From: JBBIWA01 sp037439425
GTDB taxonomy: Bacteria; Acidobacteriota; Blastocatellia; RBC074
Assembly: GCA_037439425.1 (NCBI GenBank)
Contig: JBBIWA010000016.1
Coordinates: forward strand, 1-64,000
Reading direction: 5' to 3'
Length of the DNA stretch: 64,000 nt
Shown: positions 17,608 through 25,865 of the stretch, piece after piece
Layout of the letters: the number at the start of each line of letters is the position of its first letter
Numbering within the stretch: the first letter of the stretch is position 1
Made by a program: the position numbers and the translations under genes
Notes under the pieces: model-generated
Told to the model about the DNA's origin: nothing
Seen by the model: only the letters and a program-made list of their open reading frames with translations
Databases searched by the model: none

Positions 17608-18504
17608 TCACAACTCCAGCGCGTAGCGCGCGCGCTGGATGCGGTTCAGTTCGTGCACTGTCAATTCCAGCCGCTCGTCGCGCAGCAAAGGCATGCTCTG
17701 GCGCGCGCGACGCACCTCATTAAAGTCCAGCTCGCAGACCTTTACTTCTTCCTCATAAGGCAGCGCGCGCGCAATCACCTCTCCCTGCGGATCAACCACA
17801 AAGGAGCTGCCAAAGAAACATCCCGCCCCCTCGCTCCCGGTGCGACTCACCAACACCAGAAAAGCCCCAGAGCTGACAGCGGCGGCGCTCGCCAGCGCCT
17901 CCCAAACCTTCAGCCCTTCAGCGCGCCCATCACACGTGCGCCGGCCTTTGTCTACGGCAGCCGTTTGCACCAGCAACAGATGCGCGCCATCTTGAGCCAG
18001 CAGATAGGCGACTGAAGGGTGCCACAGTTCTTCGCAGATGATCACACCGCAACGCAACCGGCCTAGCCCGCTCGCTTTGGCCAGGCGGCTAGAGTCACTC
18101 CATAAATCAAAAGCCCGCACCCTGTCGCCAGGCGCAAAGTAGCGCCCTTCATCAAAGATGCCATAGGTGGGAAGATAGACTTTGCGGTGTATGTGACGCA
18201 GCGCGCCGCCGGCCGTATAGACGGCACTGTTGAAGATGCGAAAATCTTCGCCCAATTCGATCAAGCCGGCCAGCCAGTCAATCCGCTCGCTGGCTTCTAT
18301 TAGCGGCCCGAGCAACGGCGATTGTGGCGCGAGCGCCAGCTCAGCCGCCCGCTCGCCCACGTCATAGCCGGTCAGCGAAAGCTCAGGAAAGATCACCAGC
18401 TCAGCTCCCTCTTCGGCCGCCGCCAGAGCGATCTCCAGATGGCGTTCCAGGTTGCGCTCAATCTCGCCGAGCGCAGGCGTGATTTGTGCTAGAGCGATCT
18501 TCAT
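17608..18504 (-). CDS. Carbon-nitrogen hydrolase (nitrilase superfamily amidase)
   Basis: A 298-residue hydrolase with the complete Glu-Lys-Cys triad of the nitrilase superfamily: Glu41 in VIFPELSLTGY, Lys in HRKVYLPTYG, and Cys in GVIICEELWHPS. The sequence around IFDEGRYFAPG resembles the glutaminase-like domain of NAD synthetases, but no synthetase domain is attached. It could be a stand-alone amidase acting on a small amide; the substrate cannot be read from the sequence. I start at MKIALAQITPALG (18504), the standard family beginning, rather than 13 codons upstream. It leads directly into folC with overlapping start/stop. Confidence 0.8.
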   Translation of the reverse strand: MKIALAQITPALGEIERNLERHLEIALAAAEEGAELVIFPELSLTGYDVGERAAELALAPQSPLLGPLIEASERIDWLAGLIELGEDFRIFNSAVYTAGGALRHIHRKVYLPTYGIFDEGRYFAPGDRVRAFDLWSDSSRLAKASGLGRLRCGVIICEELWHPSVAYLLAQDGAHLLLVQTAAVDKGRRTCDGRAEGLKVWEALASAAAVSSGAFLVLVSRTGSEGAGCFFGSSFVVDPQGEVIARALPYEEEVKVCELDFNEVRRARQSMPLLRDERLELTVHELNRIQRARYALEL

Positions 18505-18678
18505 AGTTGGAAGATGATAGCTGGTAGCTCGCCGCCGCAGCAAGTGATGGCCTCCGTGGCTGAAAGATTGAGCCGATCGAGTTAGCTTTTTTCGCTCGCT
18601 TCAGTGTAGAATCGCAGCTGAGGCCTTGCCCCGCGCCTAGTTCCCTGCTGGCCCCTGGGAAGATCCGGAGAATCACTT

Positions 18679-19749
18679 ATGCCACGCATAGGCATTGAGC
18701 TCACTAACGTATGTAACCTGGATTGCAGCCATTGCTTTCGCAATCTCTATCGCGGCGACGGGGATAGAAGCGATCTCTTCTTTCCGCTGGAGCTGCTGGA
18801 TCGAATACTAGGGGAAGCGCAACCGCTCGGCTATCATCACGTGGCGCTCACGGGCGGCGAGCCGCCGTTGCATCCGCGTTTTGGCGAAGCGCTGGAGATC
18901 ATCGCGCGCCGTGGTTTTACCTATCATTTCCTGACCAATGCGCGCAATTTCTCAAAGACTCTGGCTGCGCTCAACGCTCCGCTGCGGCGCGCCAAATTGG
19001 CCGGCATCTCTTTCAGTCTCGATGGCGCTACGGAAGAGACTCACGATCGCATTCGCGGCAAAGGTTCCTTCCGCGAAGTGGTCACAGCGATTGCGGCCTG
19101 CCAGGCGCTGGGCATTGAAGCTTCGATCATCACCACGGTCAACAAAGCCAACCGTCACGAAATTGATCAACTCGCTTTGCTCGGCGCCCACTTGAAAGTC
19201 AAGCGCCAGGTCTTCGGCCACCAGATGCCGACCGAGCACAACCTGGGCGCAGACCTGGTGCTGCCGGTGAGCGAATGGCGCAAAGTCGAGCGCGATGTGG
19301 CACGGGTGATGGGTGAATTCCGCCACGAGATCTCGATGGCGGTCGGATTTTATACTGACTACTACTTGCCGCGCTGCGCGCCGCTGGTGCTAGACGATCT
19401 GAACATCGATTATCGAGGACGATTGACCCTGTGCTGCCAGTTATCGAACTACCGCGATGCGAATGGTGAGGGCGAGGATGTGGTGGGCGACCTGCAAAAG
19501 CAAAGCCTCTTTGAAGCCCTCTCAAAGCTGATGGAGCTAGTGGGCAAAGTGCATCGCGAACGACTGCACATGGCTACTGACCCGCAGCAGGCAGAAAAGC
19601 TACACTACCCTTGCCTGGTCTGTATGGAGCGCTTCCGCAAAACTACTGAAGAACCAATGATGGTGCAATTGACGGGCCGGAGAAATTCAACAAGGGAGGG
19701 CCAAGAGCAACGAGCTCAGGGCAAAGAGCAAAAAGCGCTTCAGCTTTAG
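18679..19749 (+). CDS. Radical SAM protein
   Basis: A 356-residue radical SAM enzyme. The [4Fe-4S] cluster motif CNLDCSHC lies at residues 12-19, very near the N-terminus. The SAM-binding TGGEPPLHP and the barrel motif GISFSLDGATEETHD follow. C-terminal cysteines (LTLCCQL and YPCLVCMERF) suggest at least one SPASM/Twitch-like auxiliary cluster. Substrate unknown. The last 17-20 codons, rich in Gln, Glu and Lys, are encoded by a dispersed repeat that also forms an inverted repeat with the intergenic DNA. The native C-terminus may have been close to QLTGRRN. It converges on the DUF1573 gene with only 34 bases between stops. Confidence 0.8.
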   Translation: MPRIGIELTNVCNLDCSHCFRNLYRGDGDRSDLFFPLELLDRILGEAQPLGYHHVALTGGEPPLHPRFGEALEIIARRGFTYHFLTNARNFSKTLAALNAPLRRAKLAGISFSLDGATEETHDRIRGKGSFREVVTAIAACQALGIEASIITTVNKANRHEIDQLALLGAHLKVKRQVFGHQMPTEHNLGADLVLPVSEWRKVERDVARVMGEFRHEISMAVGFYTDYYLPRCAPLVLDDLNIDYRGRLTLCCQLSNYRDANGEGEDVVGDLQKQSLFEALSKLMELVGKVHRERLHMATDPQQAEKLHYPCLVCMERFRKTTEEPMMVQLTGRRNSTREGQEQRAQGKEQKALQL

Positions 19750-19780
19750 CCCTTAGCTCTTTGCTCTTAGCCCTTTGCTT
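19695..19780. repeat. Dispersed repeat family B copy (AAGAGC/GCTCTT-rich), convergent gene junction
   Basis: A string of alternating GGGCAAAGAGC, TTAGCCCTTAGCTC and TTGCTCTTAGCCC units forms an imperfect inverted repeat across the junction between two convergent genes. Related units occur at about 27030-27080, 43412-43440 and 54404-54462. It may act as a bidirectional terminator. It overlaps the 3' end of the radical SAM gene and supplies its last codons. Confidence 0.6.
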
Positions 19781-19783
19781 CTT

Positions 19784-20821
19784 TCATTGCGCTGTGACCA
19801 CAACTCTAACCTCGAAGACCGGGGTATCGGGATCGTTGGTCTCGATTTTGACTACACCTTTGTGCTCTCCCTGTGGCGGCTTCTCTTTAAATCCCACCTT
19901 CAACGTATAAGCCTGACCTGGCACACTATCTGCAATCTCCACTTTGAGGAAGGGCAGCGTAGCAGTGAGCTTCTTGATCTCAAGCGTGGCTCCGCGCGCT
20001 TGCCGAACGAAGATGAACTTGCCTAGCGTCTCCACCGTATAATCAGGCCGTGAAACTGGCAGGTTCTCAAACAAAAGCAACTGCGGGTTGACCGAAAGGA
20101 GCGGGAAGATAGTGGCTTCCAGCTGGAGCTGCAGTTCAGGAAAATCGCGGCTGTCGGTCTTGAGGGTGACAAGCTGAGTGTGCTTGCCGACGGGCAGCGA
20201 AGGAGAATTTTGGGCTTTGAGCAAGTAGCGCTTCCCGGCTTCGAGCGTTTCGAGTATGACAGTAAAAGCTTCTCCCCCGGCTTCTACCTTGGTGATCTTC
20301 ACCGGCTGCGGGCTGTCATTGTAGATCGTAATCAAAGCATCAGCCGTGGTACCGCGCGCGATATTGCCCGCCCATCTGTTAGACGGCCCGACGATGAAAG
20401 GGCCGACCCTGCGGCCTGGCGACGTTCCTGGCTTGCTAATGACTGCGCGCAGTGAGAGCGTGAAGATGGGCTTGTGCGGATCATTGGTGGTGACGTCGGC
20501 CGTCTTGCTGAGCGCGCCATCGTAACCTGCGGTATCCACTCTCAGAGTGATCCTCCCCTCCTGACCAGGAGGGACGACTTTATCAAAGTCGCTTACTGCG
20601 CACCCTCAGCTCGGCACGACGCTTTTGATCAGCAGCTCAGCACGGCCTTCATTCTTCACCTTGAAGGTGTGACTGAGCATTATGCCCTCTTTGACTTCGC
20701 CAAAGTTATGTTCCGTCTCGGTGAGAACCAGTCTCGGCACGGCGCTGCTGCTTTGCCCGAACGCTCCGCTCACCAGCATCAGAGTGAGCGCCAGGGCAGC
20801 GATAACAAGTCTCAGTTGCAT
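19784..20821 (-). CDS. DUF1573 exported protein with in-frame UGA at a conserved Cys (candidate selenoprotein)
   Basis: If the UGA at 20606-20608 is read through, this is a 345-residue exported protein. A signal peptide (MQLRLVIAALALTLMLVSGAFG) comes first, then the DUF1573 domain (TEHNFGEVKEGIMLSHTFKV, VKNEGRAELLIKSVVPS). The UGA is residue 72 and is followed in the same frame by GCAVSDFDKVVPPGQEG and two or three more Ig-like repeats to 19784. DUF1573 domains normally read PSCGC here, so the UGA replaces the first Cys exactly. The rest of the frame is uninterrupted and well conserved. The ATG at 20821 has AGGAGAG upstream. A SECIS-like hairpin follows the UGA. Alternatives are a nonsense mutation or a single-base sequencing error. 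It lies 88 bases downstream of holA. Confidence 0.65.
20575..20591 (-). promoter_or_regulatory. Candidate bacterial SECIS hairpin
   Basis: In the mRNA, 14 nucleotides after the UGA, CGACUUU pairs perfectly with AAAGUCG around a GAU loop, with a flanking G-U pair. The first loop base is G, 22 nucleotides from the UGA. As I recall them, bacterial SECIS rules require a loop about 16-37 nucleotides downstream with G in its first two positions. A second, GC-rich hairpin with a GGUC loop lies at 20556-20573, slightly further away than usual; its loop resembles that of E. coli fdhF. Confidence 0.5.
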
Positions 20822-20909
20822 AACTTGAACTCTCCTATGAGTGATGAGGTAAGGAGGGGCGAGAGGAAGTTTAGCAGAGAGCCACGAGCCTGTCATGGGG
20901 TTTGTAGCT

Positions 20910-21989
20910 TCAGTCATGACTTGGCAGCAGCCGGCGGCTTTCTGACTTCGCCGGACACAGCTCGCAGATGAGCAATTCGAGTTGCAGTCGCGGCGTGGCG
21001 AGCGAAGATTTGAGCGCCACATCAGCTTCAGCAATGCGTTCGATCGCGCTGAGGATCGACTCGGTCTCGGTGCGGCGCACTCTCTCATTGAAATGCCCCA
21101 CCTTGAAAGGCGGCAGGCCCACCGCTTTGGCAACTTCCGAATTGGGCGCGTTTTGCCGCATCAGTTCTTTGGCTGCCAGCATCTTGCGGTAGTTGCTGGC
21201 AATGGCGCCTAGAATCATCGGCGCGAGCGCCTGCGGTGATTCTGATGAGTTGGCAAAGATGTGGTCGAGCAGCGTAAGCGCCCGCTGCCGGTTGCCTTCT
21301 AGCAGAGCGTCAGTTAGCTCAAAGTTCGAGTGCTCGCGCGAGTAATGCACCAGCTCATCAATGTCGGCTCTGGTAATGCAACCGCTACCGCCGATGTAGG
21401 CAATGAGCTTGTCCAGTTCACAACTGAGTCGTTGCAACTCCGTTCCGATCATTCCCACCAAGTAGGCCGCTGCCGATAGTTCGATGAAGCATCCGGCGCG
21501 CGCTACATAATCGGCGACCCAGCGCGGCGCAGCTTCACCTTCATCGAGCCGATCAAAACTCACTACCTGACAGGCCTTGCGCAGCATGGTGGCGATGCTG
21601 CGGCGATTATCCAACCCATCGCTGACGAAGATGAGAATTGTGGTCTCGACCGGCACGCGAAAATAATCTTTCAACTGCTCCAGCTGCTGTTCGGCATTGA
21701 TCGTCTCGAAGTCAGTCACCGTTACCACGCGCCGCGATGAGATCATCGGCAGCTGGCGCGCCAGCGCGAGCGCCCTATCCAGATCGCCCTGCGCAACGGA
21801 GATAGTGTCTACATTGAAGTCGCGCACCGCTTCATCCACCGCTTTGTCAATCAACCGGTTGAGCGCTTGCATGCGCAAATATACCTCTTCGCCTTCAAAC
21901 AGGTAGAGCGGGGCAATTTGCCCACGCTCAAGCTGGCGAAAAAATTCCCTCTGCGATCTCAGAGCATCAGTTGATGGGCGGCGGTTCAT
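20910..21989 (-). CDS. holA: DNA polymerase III delta subunit
   Basis: HolA is the clamp-loader delta subunit that opens the sliding clamp. The 359-residue protein begins with the family-like RQLERGQIAPLYLFEGEEVYLR. It continues with DRALALARQLPMISSRRVVTV, the clamp-binding region, and FVSDGLDNRRSIATML. The C-terminal collar has ELTDALLEGNRQRALTLL, LAPMILGAIASNYRKML and the late helix ADVALKSSLATPRLQLELLI, all typical for delta. It is preceded by lptE on the same strand, a common bacterial pairing, and followed by the DUF1573 gene. Confidence 0.88.
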   Translation of the reverse strand: MNRRPSTDALRSQREFFRQLERGQIAPLYLFEGEEVYLRMQALNRLIDKAVDEAVRDFNVDTISVAQGDLDRALALARQLPMISSRRVVTVTDFETINAEQQLEQLKDYFRVPVETTILIFVSDGLDNRRSIATMLRKACQVVSFDRLDEGEAAPRWVADYVARAGCFIELSAAAYLVGMIGTELQRLSCELDKLIAYIGGSGCITRADIDELVHYSREHSNFELTDALLEGNRQRALTLLDHIFANSSESPQALAPMILGAIASNYRKMLAAKELMRQNAPNSEVAKAVGLPPFKVGHFNERVRRTETESILSAIERIAEADVALKSSLATPRLQLELLICELCPAKSESRRLLPSHD

Positions 21990-22011
21990 TATTCAAGTGA
22001 TTGAGCGATGA

Positions 22012-22044
22012 GTGATGAGTGGTAGATGGAATTTCACTCATCAC
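22012..22044. other. Intergenic hairpin between lptE and holA
   Basis: GTGATGAGTG (22012-22021) pairs with CACTCATCAC (22035-22044) over a 13-base loop; alternative pairing with CTACCAC further on is possible. There is no T-run. Similar GAGTGATGAG strings occur near 20835 and 58400-58450, so this may be another small dispersed repeat. Confidence 0.45.
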
Positions 22045-22056
22045 CTACCACCGCTT

Positions 22057-22587
22057 TTAGAATCCTTCTAGAATGGCTGCCAGCACGCTGCGCGCAAAGT
22101 CACGGGCGAGACGATCCAGCGCCGGGCCTTCTTCGTTGAAAAAGGTGCGCGGATCGCCGGAGACTTCATACTCACCACGAAAGACGTAGTTCTGGTTGTC
22201 GAACAATACCTTATTCTTCGTCTGATCGCGCACGGTCACACCGGCGATGATCGTGATTTCAAAGTAGCGCCCGCGCCCAAAATCATCCAGCACCACAGGG
22301 CGGAAGTTGAATGACTTGATCGTCCCCAGCAGGACGGCGTCAGCCCCTTCCGGAGCCGAAACGACCCTCAGCGAGCGAGCGCGGCGCAGGGCTTCATCAA
22401 TCACGGCTGATGTGAACCGCTGCTCGACTCTGAAACGCAGACTGGGATTCTGGAAAGGCGGTACTGCCAGCGTCCGAATATGCTTGGGCAAAGCCTCGCC
22501 ACGACCTGCGGGTTTGTAGCACTCGGTGTAGCTGCTCGTCAGCAGCACAGCAGCGCACCAGAGGATAAGTTGCAACTCTCTTTTCAT
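22057..22587 (-). CDS. lptE: LptE-like LPS-assembly lipoprotein
   Basis: A 176-residue exported protein of the LptE type, the plug of the outer-membrane LPS translocon LptD. After the signal there is CYKPAGRGEALPKHIRTLAV, closely matching the family's start CGY..GRG..LP.HI.TIAV. PPFQNPSLRFRVEQRFTSAV and a VLLGTIKSF strand follow. Cys23 is the probable lipidation site, although its context (YTEC) is a poor lipobox. The lptE-holA arrangement supports the call. LPS is expected for a diderm acidobacterium. Confidence 0.75.
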   Translation of the reverse strand: MKRELQLILWCAAVLLTSSYTECYKPAGRGEALPKHIRTLAVPPFQNPSLRFRVEQRFTSAVIDEALRRARSLRVVSAPEGADAVLLGTIKSFNFRPVVLDDFGRGRYFEITIIAGVTVRDQTKNKVLFDNQNYVFRGEYEVSGDPRTFFNEEGPALDRLARDFARSVLAAILEGF

Positions 22588-22682
22588 AAGTCTTCCCCTG
22601 ACTGCTACTGAACATCTACGAATTGGGCGCCCGTGTCAAGCCCCGGCGCGGCCAGCACCCTAGCGTTATCCCTCTGCTTTCG

Positions 22683-25385
22683 CTACTTCCGACCCAGGAA
22701 GCGGATCCGCCCGACAAAAGTGCGCCCTTGCACTCCGCCGAAAGTGAGAAAGTGTGGCGAGTCAATATTGTTGTCGACTTCAGTAGCGTTCTTCCGGTTG
22801 GTCACGTTATTGAAGCCCGCGCGCAAGGCCAGCTTCATGCCCAGCAAGCGGAAGCGCCGCTCCAGATGCAGGTTCAAAGAGAAATAGGCCGGGAAGCGGC
22901 GCGCGTTCGGCGCTCCGACCAGTTGCTGATCCTGATTGACGAGGCTGAAGGGGAAGCCATCGCGCCACTGGAGCGAATAAGCGAAATCGAAACCCTTAAG
23001 CAGCGGTAGCCAGCCCCACGAGATCAGCTGATTCGGCGCATCCCACGGCAGCGGCCCACCCGCCTGCGGGCTGAAGAGAATGTGATCTAGGCTGAAATCA
23101 AAGACGGCATTGGACGCGGCAGCCGAGCGCGTGTAAGCCGCCAACCAGGCGTAATTGTCTTTGATCGTCCGGCGCAGCGTGATAGTCACGGCGTTATAAC
23201 GATCCCGCCGCTCGTTGCGCAGCTCGAATAGCACCGGCAGCGACCGGTCAAATGCGAATGGCGAATTGCAATCTACATTATCCGTGAAATCCGTGTAATT
23301 TGTGGATCCATTCCGAAATGCGCAATCCGCAATCCGAAACTCTTCTCCTGTCTCACGCCGGACGAAAGTAAGCCCTGCCTGGCCGCGCTTCTCGACCAGC
23401 TCGAGTCGCAGATAGATCGCAGCCGGCAGCTTGCGTTCCACTCCTATGCTCCAGTTCAGGAAGCGCGGCGCTCGCAAGCTGCGCTCATCCAGGAGAAACG
23501 AGGTCTCCAGCGGCTCGCCTCTCGGCGTTACCCCATCCCTGGCGTAGAAGAGATCAAAGCGCCGCCCGGCCAAAGGACGAGTGAGCAGTTCCAGATTTGT
23601 GGCATCGTAAAAAAGCCCCACTCCAAAGGCGAGCTTGGTCTCACCATCACGAGTCAGCAGATAGGTGGATGCCAGGCGTGGAGATATCAGCGCGCGGCGC
23701 AGCCTCTCATCCCAGTCTAGACGCAGCCCGACTTCCACCAGGCAGCGATCAGAGACTGCCCAGCGATCTTGGGCAAAGCCGCTCAGCTCGAAATTCTGCT
23801 TCCGCAAGCGCGGGTGATTGAGAAACGCGATCTCGCGCGCGAGCGTGCCATCAGCGCGCCGAACCAGAACCGGCCGCCGCTCGGCCAATTGCTCATAGGT
23901 GAGACGATCAACCCCTATCCCCACTTTGATCTCATGTCGCCCGCGCCAGGTCAAGGAGGGCAGAAAAAGGTTCGCTATCCACTGCTGGCGGCGAGCCAGA
24001 TTTTCTGTCCTCTTGAAGTAATTTCCGCTTGTTCCCTCCGGAGAGACCACGTAGGGCAGTTGGCCAAGCGGTCGTTCAGTGAGGCGAAATTGACTGGCGC
24101 CGAAGCCAAGCTCAAGCAACAGCCCCCTTGACAGATAGACTTGATCTTTGAGCGTGAAGAGATAGGCCGTTTGCTGCTGCTTCCGCGTGGTCTCTAATGG
24201 AGAGAGGCGCGCAAGTCCAGCGTGATCGGAGTGAAAATAATTGATCAGAAAGGAGCTCGTCAGAATGTGAGTTCTCCTCAGGTTGAACTGCGCCTTGGCA
24301 AGATTGTTAAGGCGCCAGGCACGATTGCGATCTGCGCCCGCTGGCAATTCCTCGATGATGTCCAGACTGTAATCGCCATCGAAGGCATCATAAAACCAGG
24401 CGCGTTGCTTACGCAGCGGGCCGGAGAAAGTCGCGCGCGGCGTCCAGCCGTTGAGATTAAGGCCTTTGCGCGTCTGCCAGGAGGGGATGAAATCGGTCGC
24501 CGAAAAACTGAAGCGATCATCGCCCATGCCCGTGGCTAAACTTAACGCGCCGCCTGAGCCTTTGCCATACTCGGCTGAGTAACGGCTGCCTTGAATCTCG
24601 ATCAAGCGCAGCGCATCGGGGCTGACGCGCAGCTCGAGCAAGCCGCTGGCCGGATGTGTGATATTGAAGCCATCGAGCTGATTGTAGATCTGATGCGTCG
24701 CTGAGCCGTTGACATGCACCTGCCCGGTTGCGTCCTGGAGCACACCCGGGACGAAAGGCAGAAGGTTGCGGAAATCGCGCGTCGTCGGATAAGGCAGATT
24801 GAGAATCTCACGGTGGCTCAAGTTCTCGCTGGCAGCCGTCTTGGCTGGATCAACGGCCGGGGGCGAATAGATCACATCGACCGACTCGCGCACCTCCTGC
24901 TCGTGATGGAGCGTGAGCTCCAGGCTTTCGGTGCTCCCCACGTGGACCTCTTTGACGATCACGGCGTAGAAGCCTTCCTTCTCCACGCGCAGTTGATAGA
25001 GGCCTGCCTCAAGCCCCCTGAATTCACGCCGCCCGGCATAATCGGTTTCGCCTCTCAGCACAGCCTGCGTGGCGGCCTGCGTCAGCGTCACGCGCGCCGC
25101 CGCAACAGGTACGTTATTCTCATCCGCGACGATGAGAAGCAATCTCTGAGTCTGCCTGTTAGGGTCATTGTTTGGAGTAGTGGCTTCAGCCGGACTTTTC
25201 GTCTCCTGTTGTGAGGGACTAATTTCACTCTGAGCGGTAGTATTTAGAGCACTAGCTTCGGCCTTCTCCGCAGCAACAGCCTGGCTGCTAGCAGCTCTCT
25301 CCAGGCCTTCAGCCGTCGCTTGTGCCCAGGCAAGTGGGGAACAACTGAGCCAGATCAGTAAGATGAGGAATTTGCGGCTGCACAT
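22683..25385 (-). CDS. TonB-dependent receptor, Oar/CarboxypepD-regulatory type
   Basis: A 900-residue outer-membrane receptor. It has a signal peptide (FLILLIWLSCSPLAWAQA), a Thr/Glu/Gln-rich linker and a carboxypeptidase-regulatory-like domain (LIVADENNVPVAAARVTLTQ through LYQLRVEKEGFYAV). A TonB plug comes next (LLPFVPGVLQDATGQVHVNG, IEIQGSRYSAEYGKGSGGAL), then a long barrel ending in RIRFLGRK. Proteins of this kind are abundant in Acidobacteriota and are assumed to import large or complex substrates. The ATG at 25385 follows AGGGGAAT; the frame is open 46 codons upstream without family resemblance. Within the barrel, 23254-23339 is an in-frame repeat insertion of about 28 codons. Confidence 0.85.
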   Translation of the reverse strand: MCSRKFLILLIWLSCSPLAWAQATAEGLERAASSQAVAAEKAEASALNTTAQSEISPSQQETKSPAEATTPNNDPNRQTQRLLLIVADENNVPVAAARVTLTQAATQAVLRGETDYAGRREFRGLEAGLYQLRVEKEGFYAVIVKEVHVGSTESLELTLHHEQEVRESVDVIYSPPAVDPAKTAASENLSHREILNLPYPTTRDFRNLLPFVPGVLQDATGQVHVNGSATHQIYNQLDGFNITHPASGLLELRVSPDALRLIEIQGSRYSAEYGKGSGGALSLATGMGDDRFSFSATDFIPSWQTRKGLNLNGWTPRATFSGPLRKQRAWFYDAFDGDYSLDIIEELPAGADRNRAWRLNNLAKAQFNLRRTHILTSSFLINYFHSDHAGLARLSPLETTRKQQQTAYLFTLKDQVYLSRGLLLELGFGASQFRLTERPLGQLPYVVSPEGTSGNYFKRTENLARRQQWIANLFLPSLTWRGRHEIKVGIGVDRLTYEQLAERRPVLVRRADGTLAREIAFLNHPRLRKQNFELSGFAQDRWAVSDRCLVEVGLRLDWDERLRRALISPRLASTYLLTRDGETKLAFGVGLFYDATNLELLTRPLAGRRFDLFYARDGVTPRGEPLETSFLLDERSLRAPRFLNWSIGVERKLPAAIYLRLELVEKRGQAGLTFVRRETGEEFRIADCAFRNGSTNYTDFTDNVDCNSPFAFDRSLPVLFELRNERRDRYNAVTITLRRTIKDNYAWLAAYTRSAAASNAVFDFSLDHILFSPQAGGPLPWDAPNQLISWGWLPLLKGFDFAYSLQWRDGFPFSLVNQDQQLVGAPNARRFPAYFSLNLHLERRFRLLGMKLALRAGFNNVTNRKNATEVDNNIDSPHFLTFGGVQGRTFVGRIRFLGRK
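23254..23339. repeat. In-frame dispersed repeat inside the TonB receptor gene
   Basis: Two repeat types lie back to back. One is an AATTACACGGATTTCACGGAT unit, which reads STNYTDFTDN in the receptor. The other consists of GGATTGCGGATTGCG/CGAAAT units of family A, read as FRIADCAFRNG. The segment keeps the reading frame and probably lies in an extracellular loop of the barrel. Confidence 0.65.
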
Positions 25386-25865
25386 CTTGATTCCCCTGTC
25401 AGGCCCCGTGGAATTCCCTTCCCCCTCACACCCAATCCCTGCCCTCATGATGCCATCGTGCGCAGCAATACTAAAGAGCCTAGTTGCTTCATAAGCAGCC
25501 TGAAGCCTGATTTCGGCCACCACGCGGAAGCACCATTATCTCCTTTGCCGCCCGACTCTGAGCAGTAACAGGCTCGGGGTAGACGCCAGACAGCATTTAA
25601 CCACGAGCCTGCGGCCTACCATCCCCAGTCCCTGCGCCTGCCACTTGCAGCCACAGGCGAGCGCCTCGACGTAACCCTCTTGCCGGAGCTCCCCTCTGCC
25701 AGAGGGCAGCTTATGTAGGGGCAGCAGGCCAGACCCTGAAGAGTTAGGTTGCTACGAACGTAGCACCTTGTTCAAGTCGCCGGAGATCTTCCACCAAGCC
25801 TGAGATTGCCCCTGGATTGTGATACTATTCAGGGCGCATCTAATGCCACCAATGGAGAGCGAACT
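25386..25865. other. Divergent intergenic region
   Basis: 480 bases between the leftward receptor gene and the rightward beta-propeller gene. It must contain promoters for both. I see no convincing -35/-10 pair, no RNA gene and no ORF with family resemblance. Confidence 0.4.

Noticed and set aside
20540..20608. Frameshift or separate gene explanation for the split DUF1573 gene
   Set aside because: The sequence before and after the TGA is in the same frame (the two codon starts differ by a multiple of three) and the family pattern continues immediately, so there is one in-frame TGA and no shift.
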